DNA of 64,000 nt from Neurospora crassa OR74A (lineage: Eukaryota; Ascomycota; Sordariomycetes; Sordariales; Sordariaceae). The notes under the pieces were generated by a model. That model did no database searches, had not been told where the DNA came from, and worked only from the letters and a program-made list of their open reading frames with translations. Every line of letters starts with the position of its first letter. The stretch's first letter is position 1. Shown piece after piece: positions 23,950 to 35,436 of the stretch. The stretch lies in NCBI RefSeq assembly GCF_000182925.2, contig NC_026501.1, positions 3,534,001 to 3,598,000 of the forward strand, given 5' to 3'. Position numbers and translations under genes: made by a program.

Positions 23950-26900
23950 ACGAAAAATCGCAATATTCGCTATCGCTACGCCGCTACATACTTGAAGTCC
24001 TCTATAGTATTTATAATTTCTAGAATAATATATAGGATATAATAGTTAAAATTATACGTTTTATTAATATTAGTAGCCCCCTACCTACCCCCTTCTTATA
24101 GTAGTTACGTTGGTCCGCGGTGGCGTTTTGGATTGTAATATAAGTGCGCTTTATTAATAATAGTCTCCTTACAATATTGTTTAGTATATTTTGAGTTAAG
24201 AATTTCGATTGTAAAGGCTATTCGAAATTTAGTTATTGTAATATTAGTGATACTAATATTAATATTAATCCGGTAGTCCTTACTAGTAATTTTATTATTG
24301 GTAATAGCGGCTCTCCTATAAATATCTTTATACCGAATACTCCTACTTATATCCCCCCTTCCCCCGGTTGTAATTATAGTCCTTAGCGTTAGTTGGTTAA
24401 TAGAAAATTAGAATCGCTAAATAGAAAGTTACATAAATTATTAGAATTTATAAGGGCGGATTATAAATAAATAATATAAGGTAGTATTTACGAATGTTAT
24501 TGATAGGTGTAGTAATACGTAAAAGTACTCTTCTTGAGGTCGTAGGTTCTAATCTTATATTAATAATAGCGGATATTATTGAAGATTTTTTTATTTGGGG
24601 TAATAATAGAAAATACGGACTATATTCTACTTAGTGTTTTATTAGTATTTTATATTAAATTAAATTATTTTCCCTTCCTATTTCTCGTTCTATTTAGTAT
24701 CTTTACTCTATATTTCTGCTTTATATTTCTACTTTATATTTTTATTTTACCTTTCTACTTTATATTTTTACTTTATATCCCTATTTTTATAATTTATATC
24801 TATATTTCCCATTTATATTTTATATTTACGTTTTATATCTATATTTTACATTTATATTTTGCATTTATATTTTGCGTTTTATATCTACGTTTTACGTTTC
24901 TACTTTATATTTTATGTTTTATATTTATGTTTTATATTTTATATTTATATTTTATATTTCTATTTTATATTTTACGTTTTATATTTACGTCCTACGTTTC
25001 TACTTAGTATTTTTATACAATTACTATTCTCCTTCCTCTATTTAATTAATTCTTATTAATTTAGTAGTTAGTTTACTGCTAATACGCTGCTATTATATTT
25101 CTTTAATTTCGTATTCCTTAAGAAGGTTTAAGTAATTTATATCCTTTTATAAAACCTATAAATTTTCGTCGTCCGGATATCCCTTTTACTTAATCTAGAA
25201 TTAGCATTAGTAACTAGATTTATAATACTTTATAATTACTTTAACTTCGTACTAAATATTATTTTCTTTAATATTTATAATTTTTCTTCGTAGCGCTATT
25301 GCAATAGGGTCCTTATAGTATAGTTCTAGTAGAATAATAAAGAATACTAAATAGATTTAATAATATGTAGGGAGTGTAAGTCGGTACGCTATCTTTTTCT
25401 CTCTAATAATTTTAGTAATTTAGAAGGGTCCTAAAAATTTATTTATTAATGTAGTACTTAAGCGGTATTATTTAATATACTTCGTATTAAATAGAACCTA
25501 GCTCCCAATGTTGAATTCCTTTAATTTCCGAACTTTATTATACTATTTTATATACCCCTAATTAATAACTTCTAAGGCTGCTATAACTTTTAATTGCTTA
25601 CGAAGTAATTTATTAATTTAATTGGTAGTTACTATAGGAAGGACTATCCTCTGCCCTTACTCTGGGTCCGTTAGTCCCCGAAAATAATATCCGAAGAGTA
25701 GCTCCGAGGGGGACTTTCCGATAGTAATATAGAAATAATTATTGTACGTCTATTGTGCTAATATAATTTTTTTAGTTTAATTAATTTATTTTATATTATA
25801 GAAAATACGAAGGTATAATTCTAAATTCTAGTTCTACCTCTCTATTTATCCGTCTATTTAGGGGTACTAGGCCGTACTAAAGCGTTTATGGATATTTAAA
25901 AGTTCGTAGTAAATTTTTTAAAATTAGTTTATAAAAAGGCTGCCTCTATTTAATATAATAGAATCCGGGAGGCTAAATTATTAGAAGACGTTTCGCTAGA
26001 AGAAGAATGCAAATTATTGGGCGTTAATCGTCTTTTATATAGGAATATATAAAGCGTACTTAGTAAAATAGTTAATAATAATAAGAACTACGTTATAAGT
26101 CTGATTAGATATAAGGTTGAATAATTTTAGTATTTTAATAATAAAATTATACGAAATATTTTATTAAGGGATAGTAGGGATAGGTAGCAACTTTAATAGT
26201 TTATATAGTCGGTAGTTGTAAGGTTTAACCTTTTAGTATATTAAATATTTATAGATATATAATTCAATGTTAATTATAATAGTAGGTTAATAATAAAATT
26301 AATTAATATACTTTAATATTTTCTTCTAACCCGGGTATTTGGCTATTATAGTATTATAGTAGGCGTAGAGTAGTTCGGCTTATATATATTCTAGGACGTA
26401 AACTTAATATTAATACTATAGAGTTCTATTTTCCCCTATTTTCCAATTCTTCGCCTATCTCCTCCTTTCGCCGTTCCTCTATATTTCTTTAATAATAAAT
26501 AGGTCTTCCTTCTATACTTCTAATAATTATTATTCTAAGGGTAATAATTATTCTTCGTCCTTCTATACCTTTACTACTATTATATACTTGCCTATATTTT
26601 TTATAATAATATTTTTATCCTCCTTCTCTAATTTAATGGCGGTTTTGCCTACGAATTTTACCCTCTTCCTCGCTACTCCGTCCTCTTTACTATTGCCTTC
26701 GACTTCCTTTTACTTCTTCTCTTCCTTATTTAATTCGCCTTCCCCTTACGAATTCCGCCTTTCTTCCTACGATTCAACCCCTTCGTCCTCTAACGCTTAA
26801 TTTTCTTCTATTTCGCCTATATTTTATTACTATTCTTTCTCTTCTATTATTATTCTCTAAGCCTCTTTTCTAATTAAAATTACCTATTTTACTAGTACTT

Positions 26901-28900
26901 TCGATACTTAATTTTCCTTTATTACCCGACCCTTTTCTTCGTTCCCTTTAATAACTTTTATTAATAGGTAGTTGCCCTTTATTTTTAATTCTCCTCTTTA
27001 TAATTATAATTTCTTTAATAGCTTATCCGCCGAATTCAATTTTCCTAGGCGATATTTAATCTTAAAGTTATATACTATTAGTTTTAATGCCTACTAATTC
27101 TATTTTGCGCTAGCCCGCTCCTTCTTTTAAAAATACTATAAGTTTAAATAATTTGTAATTATTAAGAATAGTTTATTTATATATAATAAGTATTACTTCT
27201 ACGCCTTTAATACTCCTATAATTATTAATAATTCTCTATTTCCAACCCTATACTTAGTTTCTTCTAGCGATTTCTTCTTCGAAAAGAAAATTATAAGGTG
27301 CTACCTATTATTGTATAGTTATATAAGAATTATCCTAATTGTAAAGTCTAATGCGTTTATTTTTATTTGAATTTATAATATTAAATCGAAGTAGTATAAT
27401 ATAGGAGCTTCTTAAAATAGTTTTTTGAATTTTGCGAATACTTCTTCCGCTTCCTTTATAAGTTCGAATAGTTTCCGTTTATCCCCCTTTAATAATTCTA
27501 TTAGGGGTATAGTTACTTTAGAATATAATATTATAAAATATTAATAGAATCTTATAAACTTTAGGAAGATTTAAATATTGTAAATGTTCGTTGGAACTTC
27601 CTATTTTGTAATTACTATTACCCTTTCTAAATCTATCAATACGCCTTCCGGGGAGACGATATATTTTAGGAACGATACCCGCTTTGTATTAAATTTATAT
27701 TTATTTAAGTTTATATAGAGGTTACGATTTTGCAGCTGTTGAAGGACTTCTTTAATGTAGTTAATGTAGTTTTCTTTGTTCTTACTATAAATTAGGATAT
27801 TATTAAGGTAAATAATATATATTATATTTATTAACCCTATTAATATATTGTTAATATATATTTAAAATATTATTAGTGCGTTTGCTAATTTTATTAGTAT
27901 AATTAAGAATTTATAGTACCCGTACTTTGTACGAAACGCTATCTTCTCTTTGTTTTCCTTTCGAATTTGAATTTTTATAATATATATTCTTTAAATTTAA
28001 TTTTATAAAGATTTTAGTTAATGATAATTGATTTAGAATTTCTTAAATAAGGGGTAATACTATTTGATTCTTCTTTATAATTTTATTTAATGTTTTAAAA
28101 TTAATATAAAATTTTAATTTTCTACCCTTCTTTAGAATGAAAATAATAGGAGCGCCCGTTAGGTTAATAGGGAGGCGAATTTATCCTTTTTAGAGTACTT
28201 CCGCTAATTATTTATATAATATTTTTAATTCCTTAATATTTAATATATAAATCAGTCCCTAAAGCGCTAATTCCCTTTTAATTAAATTAATATAATATTC
28301 TACTTAATTGTATTAGGGTAGGGGTATAGTTGAAGTTTCGAATACCGATTGGAATTCTTTATATTCTAATAGAATAATCGGCTTAAGGACGGCGGATTTC
28401 TATTTCCTCTAGTAATTCTAAGGGTTATAGTAGTATTAGTTTCGCGGAGGGTACTAAAATAGAGTAAACATTATTAAATACTATTCGAAAAACCTTTATT
28501 GGGGGGGTAGGGATTGGAAGTAATTCGGCTGATTTTGTTATAATGGGTAGGGTCCTAAATTCTAACGCTAAAGAAGAAGGGATTTTAAATAGAATATTCG
28601 TATATATAGGAGGGTAGAAACCCTCCTCTACCTTTACTATTTTTTAAAGGTTTAGTAATAAAATTAAGTCCTATTATAGCCTTACTAGAATAGTTGTAGC
28701 GTTGTATATTTCCTTCGCCGGTACTATATTTAATATGAAATTACTAGTTTTAATACGAAATTGAAATAATTATTATTACTAATTAATATTAGGATTCTAT
28801 TTATAAAATTAAGGGTAACTAAAAATAATTTCTACGGTTAGGAATTTAATTATAGTAAAAGTAATTTGCTTTATCCGCTTAGTACTATAGGAGTTATATA
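23950..28900 (-). pseudogene. retrotransposon pol remnant (reverse transcriptase, RNase H, integrase)
   Basis: Translating the minus strand gives a recognisable but stop-filled polyprotein. YLNNILIYSKNKENYINYIK and FLKYIVSPEGVLIDLERV are reverse transcriptase (about 27600-27850). RNase H-like sequence follows near 27000-27400. The integrase tail with SPSELLFGY is near 25700. Asp codons of the catalytic YLDD appear as Asn, consistent with G-to-A change. Limits of the region are approximate; gag should lie toward 30600 but is unrecognisable. Confidence 0.7.
24700..25015. repeat. degenerate pyrimidine-rich short tandem repeats
   Basis: The words TTTTATATTTATATTT and TTTCTACTTTATAT recur about every 11-13 bases for 300 bp. 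This lies downstream of the integrase remnant of the LTR element and is probably an expanded simple repeat further homogenised by RIP. Confidence 0.6.
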
Positions 28901-30600
28901 TTTTAATAAAATAGGTAGTTGTACTATATATAAGAATAGGCTAAAAGGAGAAATTAATAAGATAATAGGGTATAGAATTAATTTTTGCGTTCGATAGGAA
29001 TAGATACTTATTAATTAGGTTTAATTTTGCGCCCGAATTTATTAACTTTTATATATTCTATTAATTTCTATAAATCTTTATTAATAACTTCGTTTTTAGG
29101 TATATTTGTAATTTACTTATATTATTCTAGGCGATTGTAATTACTATTTTAATTGTAATTAATTTAATATTTACTTTATATAAGGGGGTACCAGCGGGGA
29201 TAGGATAATTCTATATTAGATAGTTAATTTAATTGTAATTATAATAGGTTTAGTTTGAATATATTACTATAAAATAGTTTATTATACTATATTTATAGTA
29301 AGTATTCGGCGATTTCAGTTAGGTATACTAGCTATACGTATAACCTTTCTAGTAATAAAGGGAATAAATAAAATTGGGATTTATTTAGAAAGTAGTAGGG
29401 GGGTGATAGGGAAATTCGGGGGGGTTCGTACTATAGGACGATTAAGAAGGGATATTCGAAGAGGAAGTAGGAGGGTGCGAAGATAAAGAAGATAATAGAT
29501 TATATTTTAAAGATATTTAATTTTAGTAATACAATATAGATAGTTCGATATTCTTTAAGCTTTTTAGTTGTTTTATATATATTATTACTTTGTTTATTGT
29601 ATTAATATTAGTTATTGAGAGGACGCTTTGTTTGAAAAGAGGGTGTAATTGGTTAGTTTAAGTAACGATTTAAGTATATTTTAATTAATTGTATAATAAA
29701 TTAAGTTCTTCGGTATAATAGTGGTTATAGAAGTTACGAACGGTTTTTGAAGTACCTTATTATATATATTCGAATTTATTGAGAGTAGATTGTTTAATAG
29801 TTTAAGTATTATTATTATATTTAGTCTTTAAGAAAGTACGGAGGTTACTTTACGTAGGCGTATTATAAATTATATTATACTTAGGTTTACTATAGAAAGC
29901 TAATATACATTTAATTTATATATTTTTATAATTACCTTCAATATAGTTAATAGCGAACGAGAGGGAAGTACGGGGGTATTTTTAAAAATATATATCGATA
30001 TTATAAAAGTAATTTTATAATTATAAGAAATTTTTATTAGTGAATTTAGTAATATTATATTTAAGGTAGTATTTAATATAGGTTAATATAATTACGGTTA
30101 GTAAAAGAGTAATTATAGCAACGGCTATTAATAAAGGGGTAGTAAGGGGATTTATAGTAGAAATATAAATTTAATTATAGAAGAGGTAGTTTTAATAATA
30201 GAACCCGGTAGGGATAGGAGGGTAATTTCTTATAGAATTTTATTTAGTAAGGCTTATAAAAGTAAATTATTTTTATTAAAATATATACGAAGGGAAATAA
30301 TTAAGGAGGAGTTTAATTGTAGTGAATTGAAATTCGAATAGTTATTATTTATATGTAAGTTTATTAGCTTTTGAAATTTAGGGGTACGAATAGGGAGTTT
30401 GGGGCGGCGTAGGGGGGTAGTTTTTATTATTATTTTCTTTAATAGATTCTACGGTAGGCTAATATTGTTATAATAAAGGTAGAGGAGGTTGAATTGTTTT
30501 AACTATAGTAATTACAAGGGTAGTAGCGCAAGAGGGACGAAGAATAGTTTTGGCGGTATAAAAAATAAACCGGCTGCTACGTATATATATTTTAATAGTA

Positions 30601-30627
30601 CCGGTTTAATTCCCGGAGGAAAAATTA
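30601..30627 (-). other. candidate tRNA primer-binding site
   Basis: Six bases inside the 5' LTR, the plus strand reads like the 3' end of a tRNA: a T stem (CCGG), a 7-base loop TTTAATT (TTCAATT after RIP), the partner CCCGG, seven acceptor bases AGGAAAA, a discriminator A, then TTA where CCA would be. The complement would therefore bind a tRNA 3' end. The identity of the tRNA is not determined. Confidence 0.45.
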
Positions 30628-30633
30628 TTAATT

Positions 30634-30973
30634 TATTAGGAATATAGATAGAAGGTAGGCTAAGGTAACTACGGTTGTAGTTATACGTAGGGGATAGTAA
30701 ATTAGGGGTTAATTTAAAGATATATTAATAATTACTAATTATAATAAATTACATTCCGTTGAGCTTCTTTTATACTTGTATAAACTCTATTTATCCGCTA
30801 ACGAGTATTATAGAGCCTCGTACTAGTTTAGTACTTCGGTACGGTGCCGGATTATCCTTCTTATAAGTCCAACCCGATATAGGTATTATTATTAATAATT
30901 CTACGCATCGGTTAACGAAGGGGAGCAGCAGCCGCTAAGGTGCTTCTATGTATGAGCTCTTAGCCTCCTAATA
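30634..30973 (-). repeat. LTR (5' LTR in element orientation)
   Basis: This 340 bp repeat aligns without gaps to 21785-22124. Nearly all differences are C/T or G/A transitions, with one clear transversion noticed. It is followed outside by CTAAT. Confidence 0.9.
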
Positions 30974-30978
30974 CTAAT

Positions 30979-31690
30979 TCCCTTAGTACAATTACCCTTA
31001 TGCGCCCGCCCGCTACGCAACTGAATTTTACCCCTATTTTATTATAATTTTAAACGTTACCCCTAATAATATTATACTCTTTAATTACAGCCTTATAATT
31101 ATTAAACCATTCGTTAATAGAGTTTTTATTTAATTCCTAGAACCTCCTTTTAATATTGATGGTATAGTAAATTGTAATCTTCAACTCTAAATAGTCTTTA
31201 AAGAAACTAATTAACTACGTTGCGTTATAGGTCTCTAGAGCGTTCTGTAACAACTGCAACCGATTTGCCGTACTAATAATTATTTAATATAACGCGGGGA
31301 ATTATCCCTAGAAGTAGAATATTACGTATAATATAATAGTATCCTCCTCGGCGGCTATTAATATACGGGGGTAACCTTTTAAACGCAACGAAATAGCTGG
31401 TTTGCTATATTTAACTAGCGATTTAATATAGCGAGAAATGGATGTACGGGACTTACTAGTAATAGTAGTAATTTTTCTAATAGTCGGCGGCTTATACAAT
31501 ATTCTAAAGCATTTAATATAGTAGCAGGCAATTAAATATATACGGGCGCCGCGGTAGCCAGCGGGCGCCTCCCCTATATTATTAAAATATTTATCGAAAT
31601 CTACTGCGTACAATAGTAGGTTAACCTCTATTAATCTATAGATATATACAGACTGCTTACTTTTATAGATTTACGAGTTGTATAGTCAAA
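30979..31690 (-). pseudogene. pogo-like transposase, amino-terminal fragment
   Basis: Minus-strand reading gives SISRYIKSLVKYSKP and GYPRILIAAEEDTIILYVI, typical of the DNA-binding domain of Fot1/pogo transposases. The INEWFNNYKAVIKEYNI segment before the first catalytic Asp region follows. Stops and frame changes are frequent. The reading is cut at 30979 by the LTR retroelement and resumes at 21784. Confidence 0.75.
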
Positions 31691-31823
31691 AATAGCGAGT
31701 TTGGATGTGGTTGTGTTGCTGATGTGCGTAATGTCAAAAAGTGGTTTTGCGCAGCGTTAATAGCCGATTTTGTATAGTATAGATCGGAGCTTGTCCCAGA
31801 TTAAACGGTTGTCCTATTGATTT

Positions 31824-31851
31824 TTTTCCCCCTCTTTAATGAGAGGGAGTT
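31824..31851 (-). repeat. right terminal inverted repeat of the pogo-like element
   Basis: This is the reverse complement of the left repeat at 19416-19443. GC-balanced sequence begins immediately outside it. Confidence 0.85.
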
Positions 31852-31852
31852 G

Positions 31853-31914
31853 AAAAATGGCCCCACACCAGGCCGCCCCCCAACCCCCAAGTATCAAGCT
31901 TCGTCGTTGAATGG

Positions 31915-31976
<62 letters not shown>

Positions 31977-32683
31977 ACACACAGAGGCCAGGTTTTGAAA
32001 GGCATCATCTCCATCTGCTACCCCGTGCCTGCCGAGCCTGCCTAGCGTTCCATACCCATGCTCGCCGCCATGTTACTAAGCTCGGAGCACCAATCCCTTC
32101 TTCGTTCGTCCCATGCTTCTCAAGATACCTCGGACTGCTCCGTGCCATGACGGCATAAGACCGCCAATCTGCGGACCTCATCAATTGCCGTTAGGCGCCA
32201 CCACGCCGGCGTTTTAACATTCGGGCTGTAAACCGTCCGGAAGAGATGGAGCGTATGTATCAGACAGATCATCCGATTTCCAAGGACAAAGGCCCGGCTG
32301 GGCCCCGGAGTGATGCATCGTCACCGATTGCTGACTCGAGAACGACCTCCAGGATGGGGAAAACTACATAAAAATATATATCATAGGAACATGAGTGAAA
32401 AGTAAATTGCGTCAACTGCTCAAGAGCACAAAACATCTTGGTTCGCCTCCAAACATCAAATTTCCATCCACCTCATTCTTGAAGGTCCATCAGCAGCGGG
32501 TTTGTCCGCTGTTTACTTCCAGGGGTCTGAATCCGTTGCTAGTTTCACCTTCTCCTCAACAAGCACCCTTGTTACCCAGCCTTATCTTCCCTTTCTGATT
32601 GTCTATCTTTGATTCAGCGGGTCCTCTTTCCCTCGGCTTTTTCACCCACCATCCAAAGTCAACAAACACGACGGCATGAGGAA
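31853..32683. other. upstream region of the CDF transporter gene
   Basis: This is GC-balanced flank between the right transposon end and the transporter start. It holds the 60-A run and presumably the transporter promoter and leader. No gene is recognised. Confidence 0.55.
31915..31974 (+). repeat. poly-A tract, 60 A
   Basis: There are sixty uninterrupted A, starting 64 bases outside the right inverted repeat of the pogo-like element. No LINE or gene body precedes it that would make it an obvious retroposition tail. Confidence 0.9.
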
Positions 32684-34775
32684 ATGGCATCTCCAAATTA
32701 CGCACATTCATATCCGGGCGGCCGCAGCGGTCCATTTCTCTGCCTGCAAGAGCCGCAACCACCGGCCCCCAAAGGACATAGCGCGCTGGCATCGCTCATC
32801 AGAAACCGCCCTGGTATATCACTACCAAACCCTTTAAACCCTTTTCGTGACGAGGAGGAGGCTCTTGCAGGTCTTGGGGTGGAACGGAGATTAGTGGATG
32901 ATGAATCTCCCCGCCGGGATGAGCGGCGCATGAGCGCTGTTCTCAACGGACCTCATATGCGCAGCATGCGCCTGATCGGAAACAGCAACCCTCGATATCG
33001 GTGGGAAAGATATTGGAAGACGGAAGACGAGCTGGCGACCATGAAAAAGTCCATGTTAGTGTTGCCCGTAATGCTTGCTCGAGCCGCTTGACGCTGATGC
33101 CCTGTTGTAGCCGTGAATACTATGAGCGTTGCAACTACCTTGTCCAGCAGTATCTGTACATTGATAAACTTCTGGATTCATCCTTGCCTCATGACCTACT
33201 CAATGAATACAACGACCTTCCGCCATGGGCTTTCCGTGGAGGTTTGGAGGCTCCTGTTGCCACGCCGCCAACCAGCGGTGCCGCTGCAGAGCCCGCCCCA
33301 ACATTCTCCAAGACTCGTAAGGTCAAACGGACGCCCAAGGACATCTACCGGCCAACCGAGACCACACCTCTCTTCTGTGGTGATGGCAACGCCGTCGACG
33401 ACGAGGACAGTGACCAAGTTGCTAGCCAGGAGACCCGGCCTGAGATCCCATGGCTCGAGGATGATGATGTCGACAGCTCCGCCTCCATCGTTACCTTGGC
33501 TATTTACATCAACTTTGCTGCCAACGCTATCCTCCTAGTCGGCAAGCTCGCGGTAGTCTTGACCGTCCCATCCGTCTCAGTATTGGCAAGTTTGGTGGAC
33601 GCGATTTTGGATTTCCTGTCGACTGCCATTGTGTGGATCACTACCTGGCTGATCAGCCGACAGGATCAATATCGATATCCCATTGGGCGAAGAAGACTGG
33701 AGCCGATTGGGGTGCTTGTCTTCTCCGTTATCATGATCACGTCGTTTGCTCAGGTCGCCCTCGAGGCTATCCAACGTCTCATGTCAAATGACCGGGAGGT
33801 TATTGAACTGTATGTGTCCTTACTCCCTAATCCCTGTCGACCTCTTCAAGCCTTTCTTTTACTCTAATGCTGATATGTTTCGTTTTACAAGTGGTGTACC
33901 GGCCATAGCCATCATGTTGAGTACCGTCGTCATCAAGGGCATGTGTTGGCTCTGGTGCCGTCTCATCAAGAACTCCAGTGTCCAGGCCTTGTAAGTAGGA
34001 GAACGCAAAACCCTCAATCCCTCACCTGCTTCTCCTTGAGATGAAAGACACTGGCTTACATGTTTTTCCAGGGCCTCGGATGCCAGCACCGATGTCATCT
34101 TCAACGCCGGCTCAATCGCTTTCCCATTAAGTCTGTCTTTCCCCCTCTTACTCCAAAGCCTCATTGCCTCATACTGACCTCTACCTTTGTCGATGCAGTT
34201 GGCTACTACTGTCAAATCTGGTGGCTCGATGCGCTTGGAGGCTTGCTACTCTCCCTGGTGGTCATCTTCAACTGGTCTCAAACATCCGGGGAGCACATCA
34301 GACACCTGACCGGCTTTTCCGCCACTGCTGATCAACGCAATATCTGTAAGTGCCGTTGCGATTGTCGCCGTTGCCGAGGAGTTCAGCCCAGTCCGCTTTT
34401 CCCTGCCTCCATCCTTTGCTAACAGAGCCGAAAATAGTGCTCTACTTGACGATGCGATTCGCGAAGACTATCAAACAGATCCAGGGCTTGCAAGCCTACC
34501 ACTCGGGAGACAAGCTTAACGTTGAAGTTGACATTGTTTTGGATGCCAGCACGTCACTTAAGGACAGTCATGATTTGGCGTAAGTATACATTCTTCAAAT
34601 CCCTGCGCATTGGTTAGAACATGTCATTTGATGAAAAACGAGTTGACCTACGGGATACAGTGAAAGCCTCCAATACGTCATAGAATCTGTCCCAATTGTC
34701 GATAGAGCGTTTGTCCACGTCGACTATGCTAGTTATAACCTCCCCACTCATATGGAACAGCAACACAACATATAA
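32684..34775 (+). CDS. cation diffusion facilitator (CDF) transporter, probably manganese-type
   Basis: Seven exons (32684-33054, 33111-33809, 33892-33990, 34072-34130, 34199-34345, 34438-34579, 34661-34775) give 543 residues with all phases consistent. A long hydrophilic amino half (KSIREYYERCNYLVQQYLYID) precedes the transmembrane core. Metal-site pairs of the D-xxx-D form are at D287/D291 (VDAILDFLS) and D393/D397 (SDASTDVIFN). Mn-type CDFs carry DxxxD where zinc types have HxxxD. QYRYPIGRRRLEPIGVLVFS is the strongly conserved loop after helix 2. A cytosolic domain of about 100 residues ends the protein. It likely exports divalent cation from the cytosol to vacuole, Golgi or outside by proton exchange. 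The splice at 34131 uses a weak GTCTGT donor, but skipping it meets a stop. Confidence 0.9.
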
Positions 34776-35436
34776 GCTCGGCGCAGTGAGCATGTTAGGC
34801 TCACCGGAGTTTACCGAGGTGCGCCTTGTGTTCTCATCTCACACGTAGGCAAGCCCGGTTGATTCATTATTGAGGTTGGATGGTGCCACCATACAAGGTC
34901 AGCGAGACTCCCGGCATTGTCAGAGCCTCGGCTGGCCCGAGTCTTGACCAGTCCAGTTTTCTGGCTCGAGGATGTTGGTACGTCTCGGAAGTTTGTAAAG
35001 ATCCAGGACCGCCGGTCGCGGGCTGTCAGAAATCACATACGTTAGCTTGGCAACCTTACCTCCGCACAAGGGCGGACTTACGCCTTCAGCAGGCGATAGT
35101 CGACTGCTTCGAACGCTGGCTGGTTGATCAGGTAACAAGGCTGTTCGAAAGAGAGGAAGTAACCAGCGTGCCTGGCTTACAAGATGATGGCTACACATCA
35201 GGCACACCAATGTTCAAGAATCAATACAATCACGGTTCAATTTTGGTGGGCAAAATCATCGGCCCTCAGCTCGAGTCGAGACCAAATCATGACCGGAGAT
35301 GGGCGATGACGAAAGAATAAAAAACTGTACATTACGGAACTGTCGTGCAGGTACTATAGAACTGGACGAGCATTATGTGGAAATTGTAACAGATGGCCTG
35401 AGGAGAATGCCCCAATCACCACCAACGCCCAAAATC
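34776..35436. other. convergent intergenic region
   Basis: This is shared 3' space of the CDF transporter (plus) and STT4 (minus). A 146-codon open frame on the plus strand (34880-35320) has no recognisable domain, and I treat it as chance. Confidence 0.5.

Larger units (their letters stand above)
21785..30973 (-). mobile_element. complete Ty3-type LTR retrotransposon, RIP-inactivated
   Basis: The element is 9189 bp with two direct 340 bp LTRs and a 5-bp target duplication CTAAT on both sides (21780-21784 and 30974-30978). LTR ends read TATTAGGA...TCCTAATA, consistent with an original TG...CA pair after RIP. Minus orientation is shown three ways. The reverse transcriptase motif reads YLNNILIYS on the minus strand (27784-27810; YLDD after RIP). 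A purine tract on that strand precedes the LTR at 22124. A tRNA-like primer-binding site follows the LTR at 30634. RNase H and integrase remnants (SPSELLFGY near 25700) come after the reverse transcriptase, the Ty3/gypsy order. No frame is intact. Confidence 0.9.
19415..31852 (-). mobile_element. pogo/Fot1-like DNA transposon, RIP-decayed and split by an LTR element
   Basis: The two ends carry matching inverted repeats: 19416-19443 and 31824-31851 share CCCTCTCATTAAAGAGGGGG plus flanking bases, and GGACAAC recurs inside both. Removing the inserted retroelement and one target copy leaves about 3.2 kb. The minus strand carries decayed transposase: a helix-turn-helix part near 31300-31613, a SINEWFNNYKAVIKEYNI segment near 31050-31110, and a DDE-superfamily part at 21133-21321 (LLIIDGFNNYY, LIVLPPYSTYIIQPLNVGVF). 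AT content is extreme throughout and stops sharply at both inverted repeats. A TA lies at the left edge (19415-19416) and TG at the right. That fits a Tc1/mariner-type TA duplication with one mutated copy. The element is not functional. Confidence 0.85.

Noticed and set aside
24480-24560. tRNA-like B-box word (AGGTTCTAATCTTAT)
   Set aside because: I could not fold matching acceptor, D and anticodon arms. It is inside decayed retroelement DNA.
24579-25059. Hydrophobic Phe/Tyr/Ile-rich frames that look like membrane proteins
   Set aside because: They translate the non-coding strand of the AT-rich repeat inside the retroelement; the composition alone produces the hydrophobicity.
31817-32158. 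Open frame with a long poly-Lys stretch across the 60-A tract
   Set aside because: The Lys run is just the homopolymer. The frame crosses the transposon edge and has no family similarity.
34880-35320. 146-codon open frame between the CDF transporter and STT4
   Set aside because: There is no motif and no splice signals, it sits in convergent 3' space, and opposite-strand frames of similar length are present.
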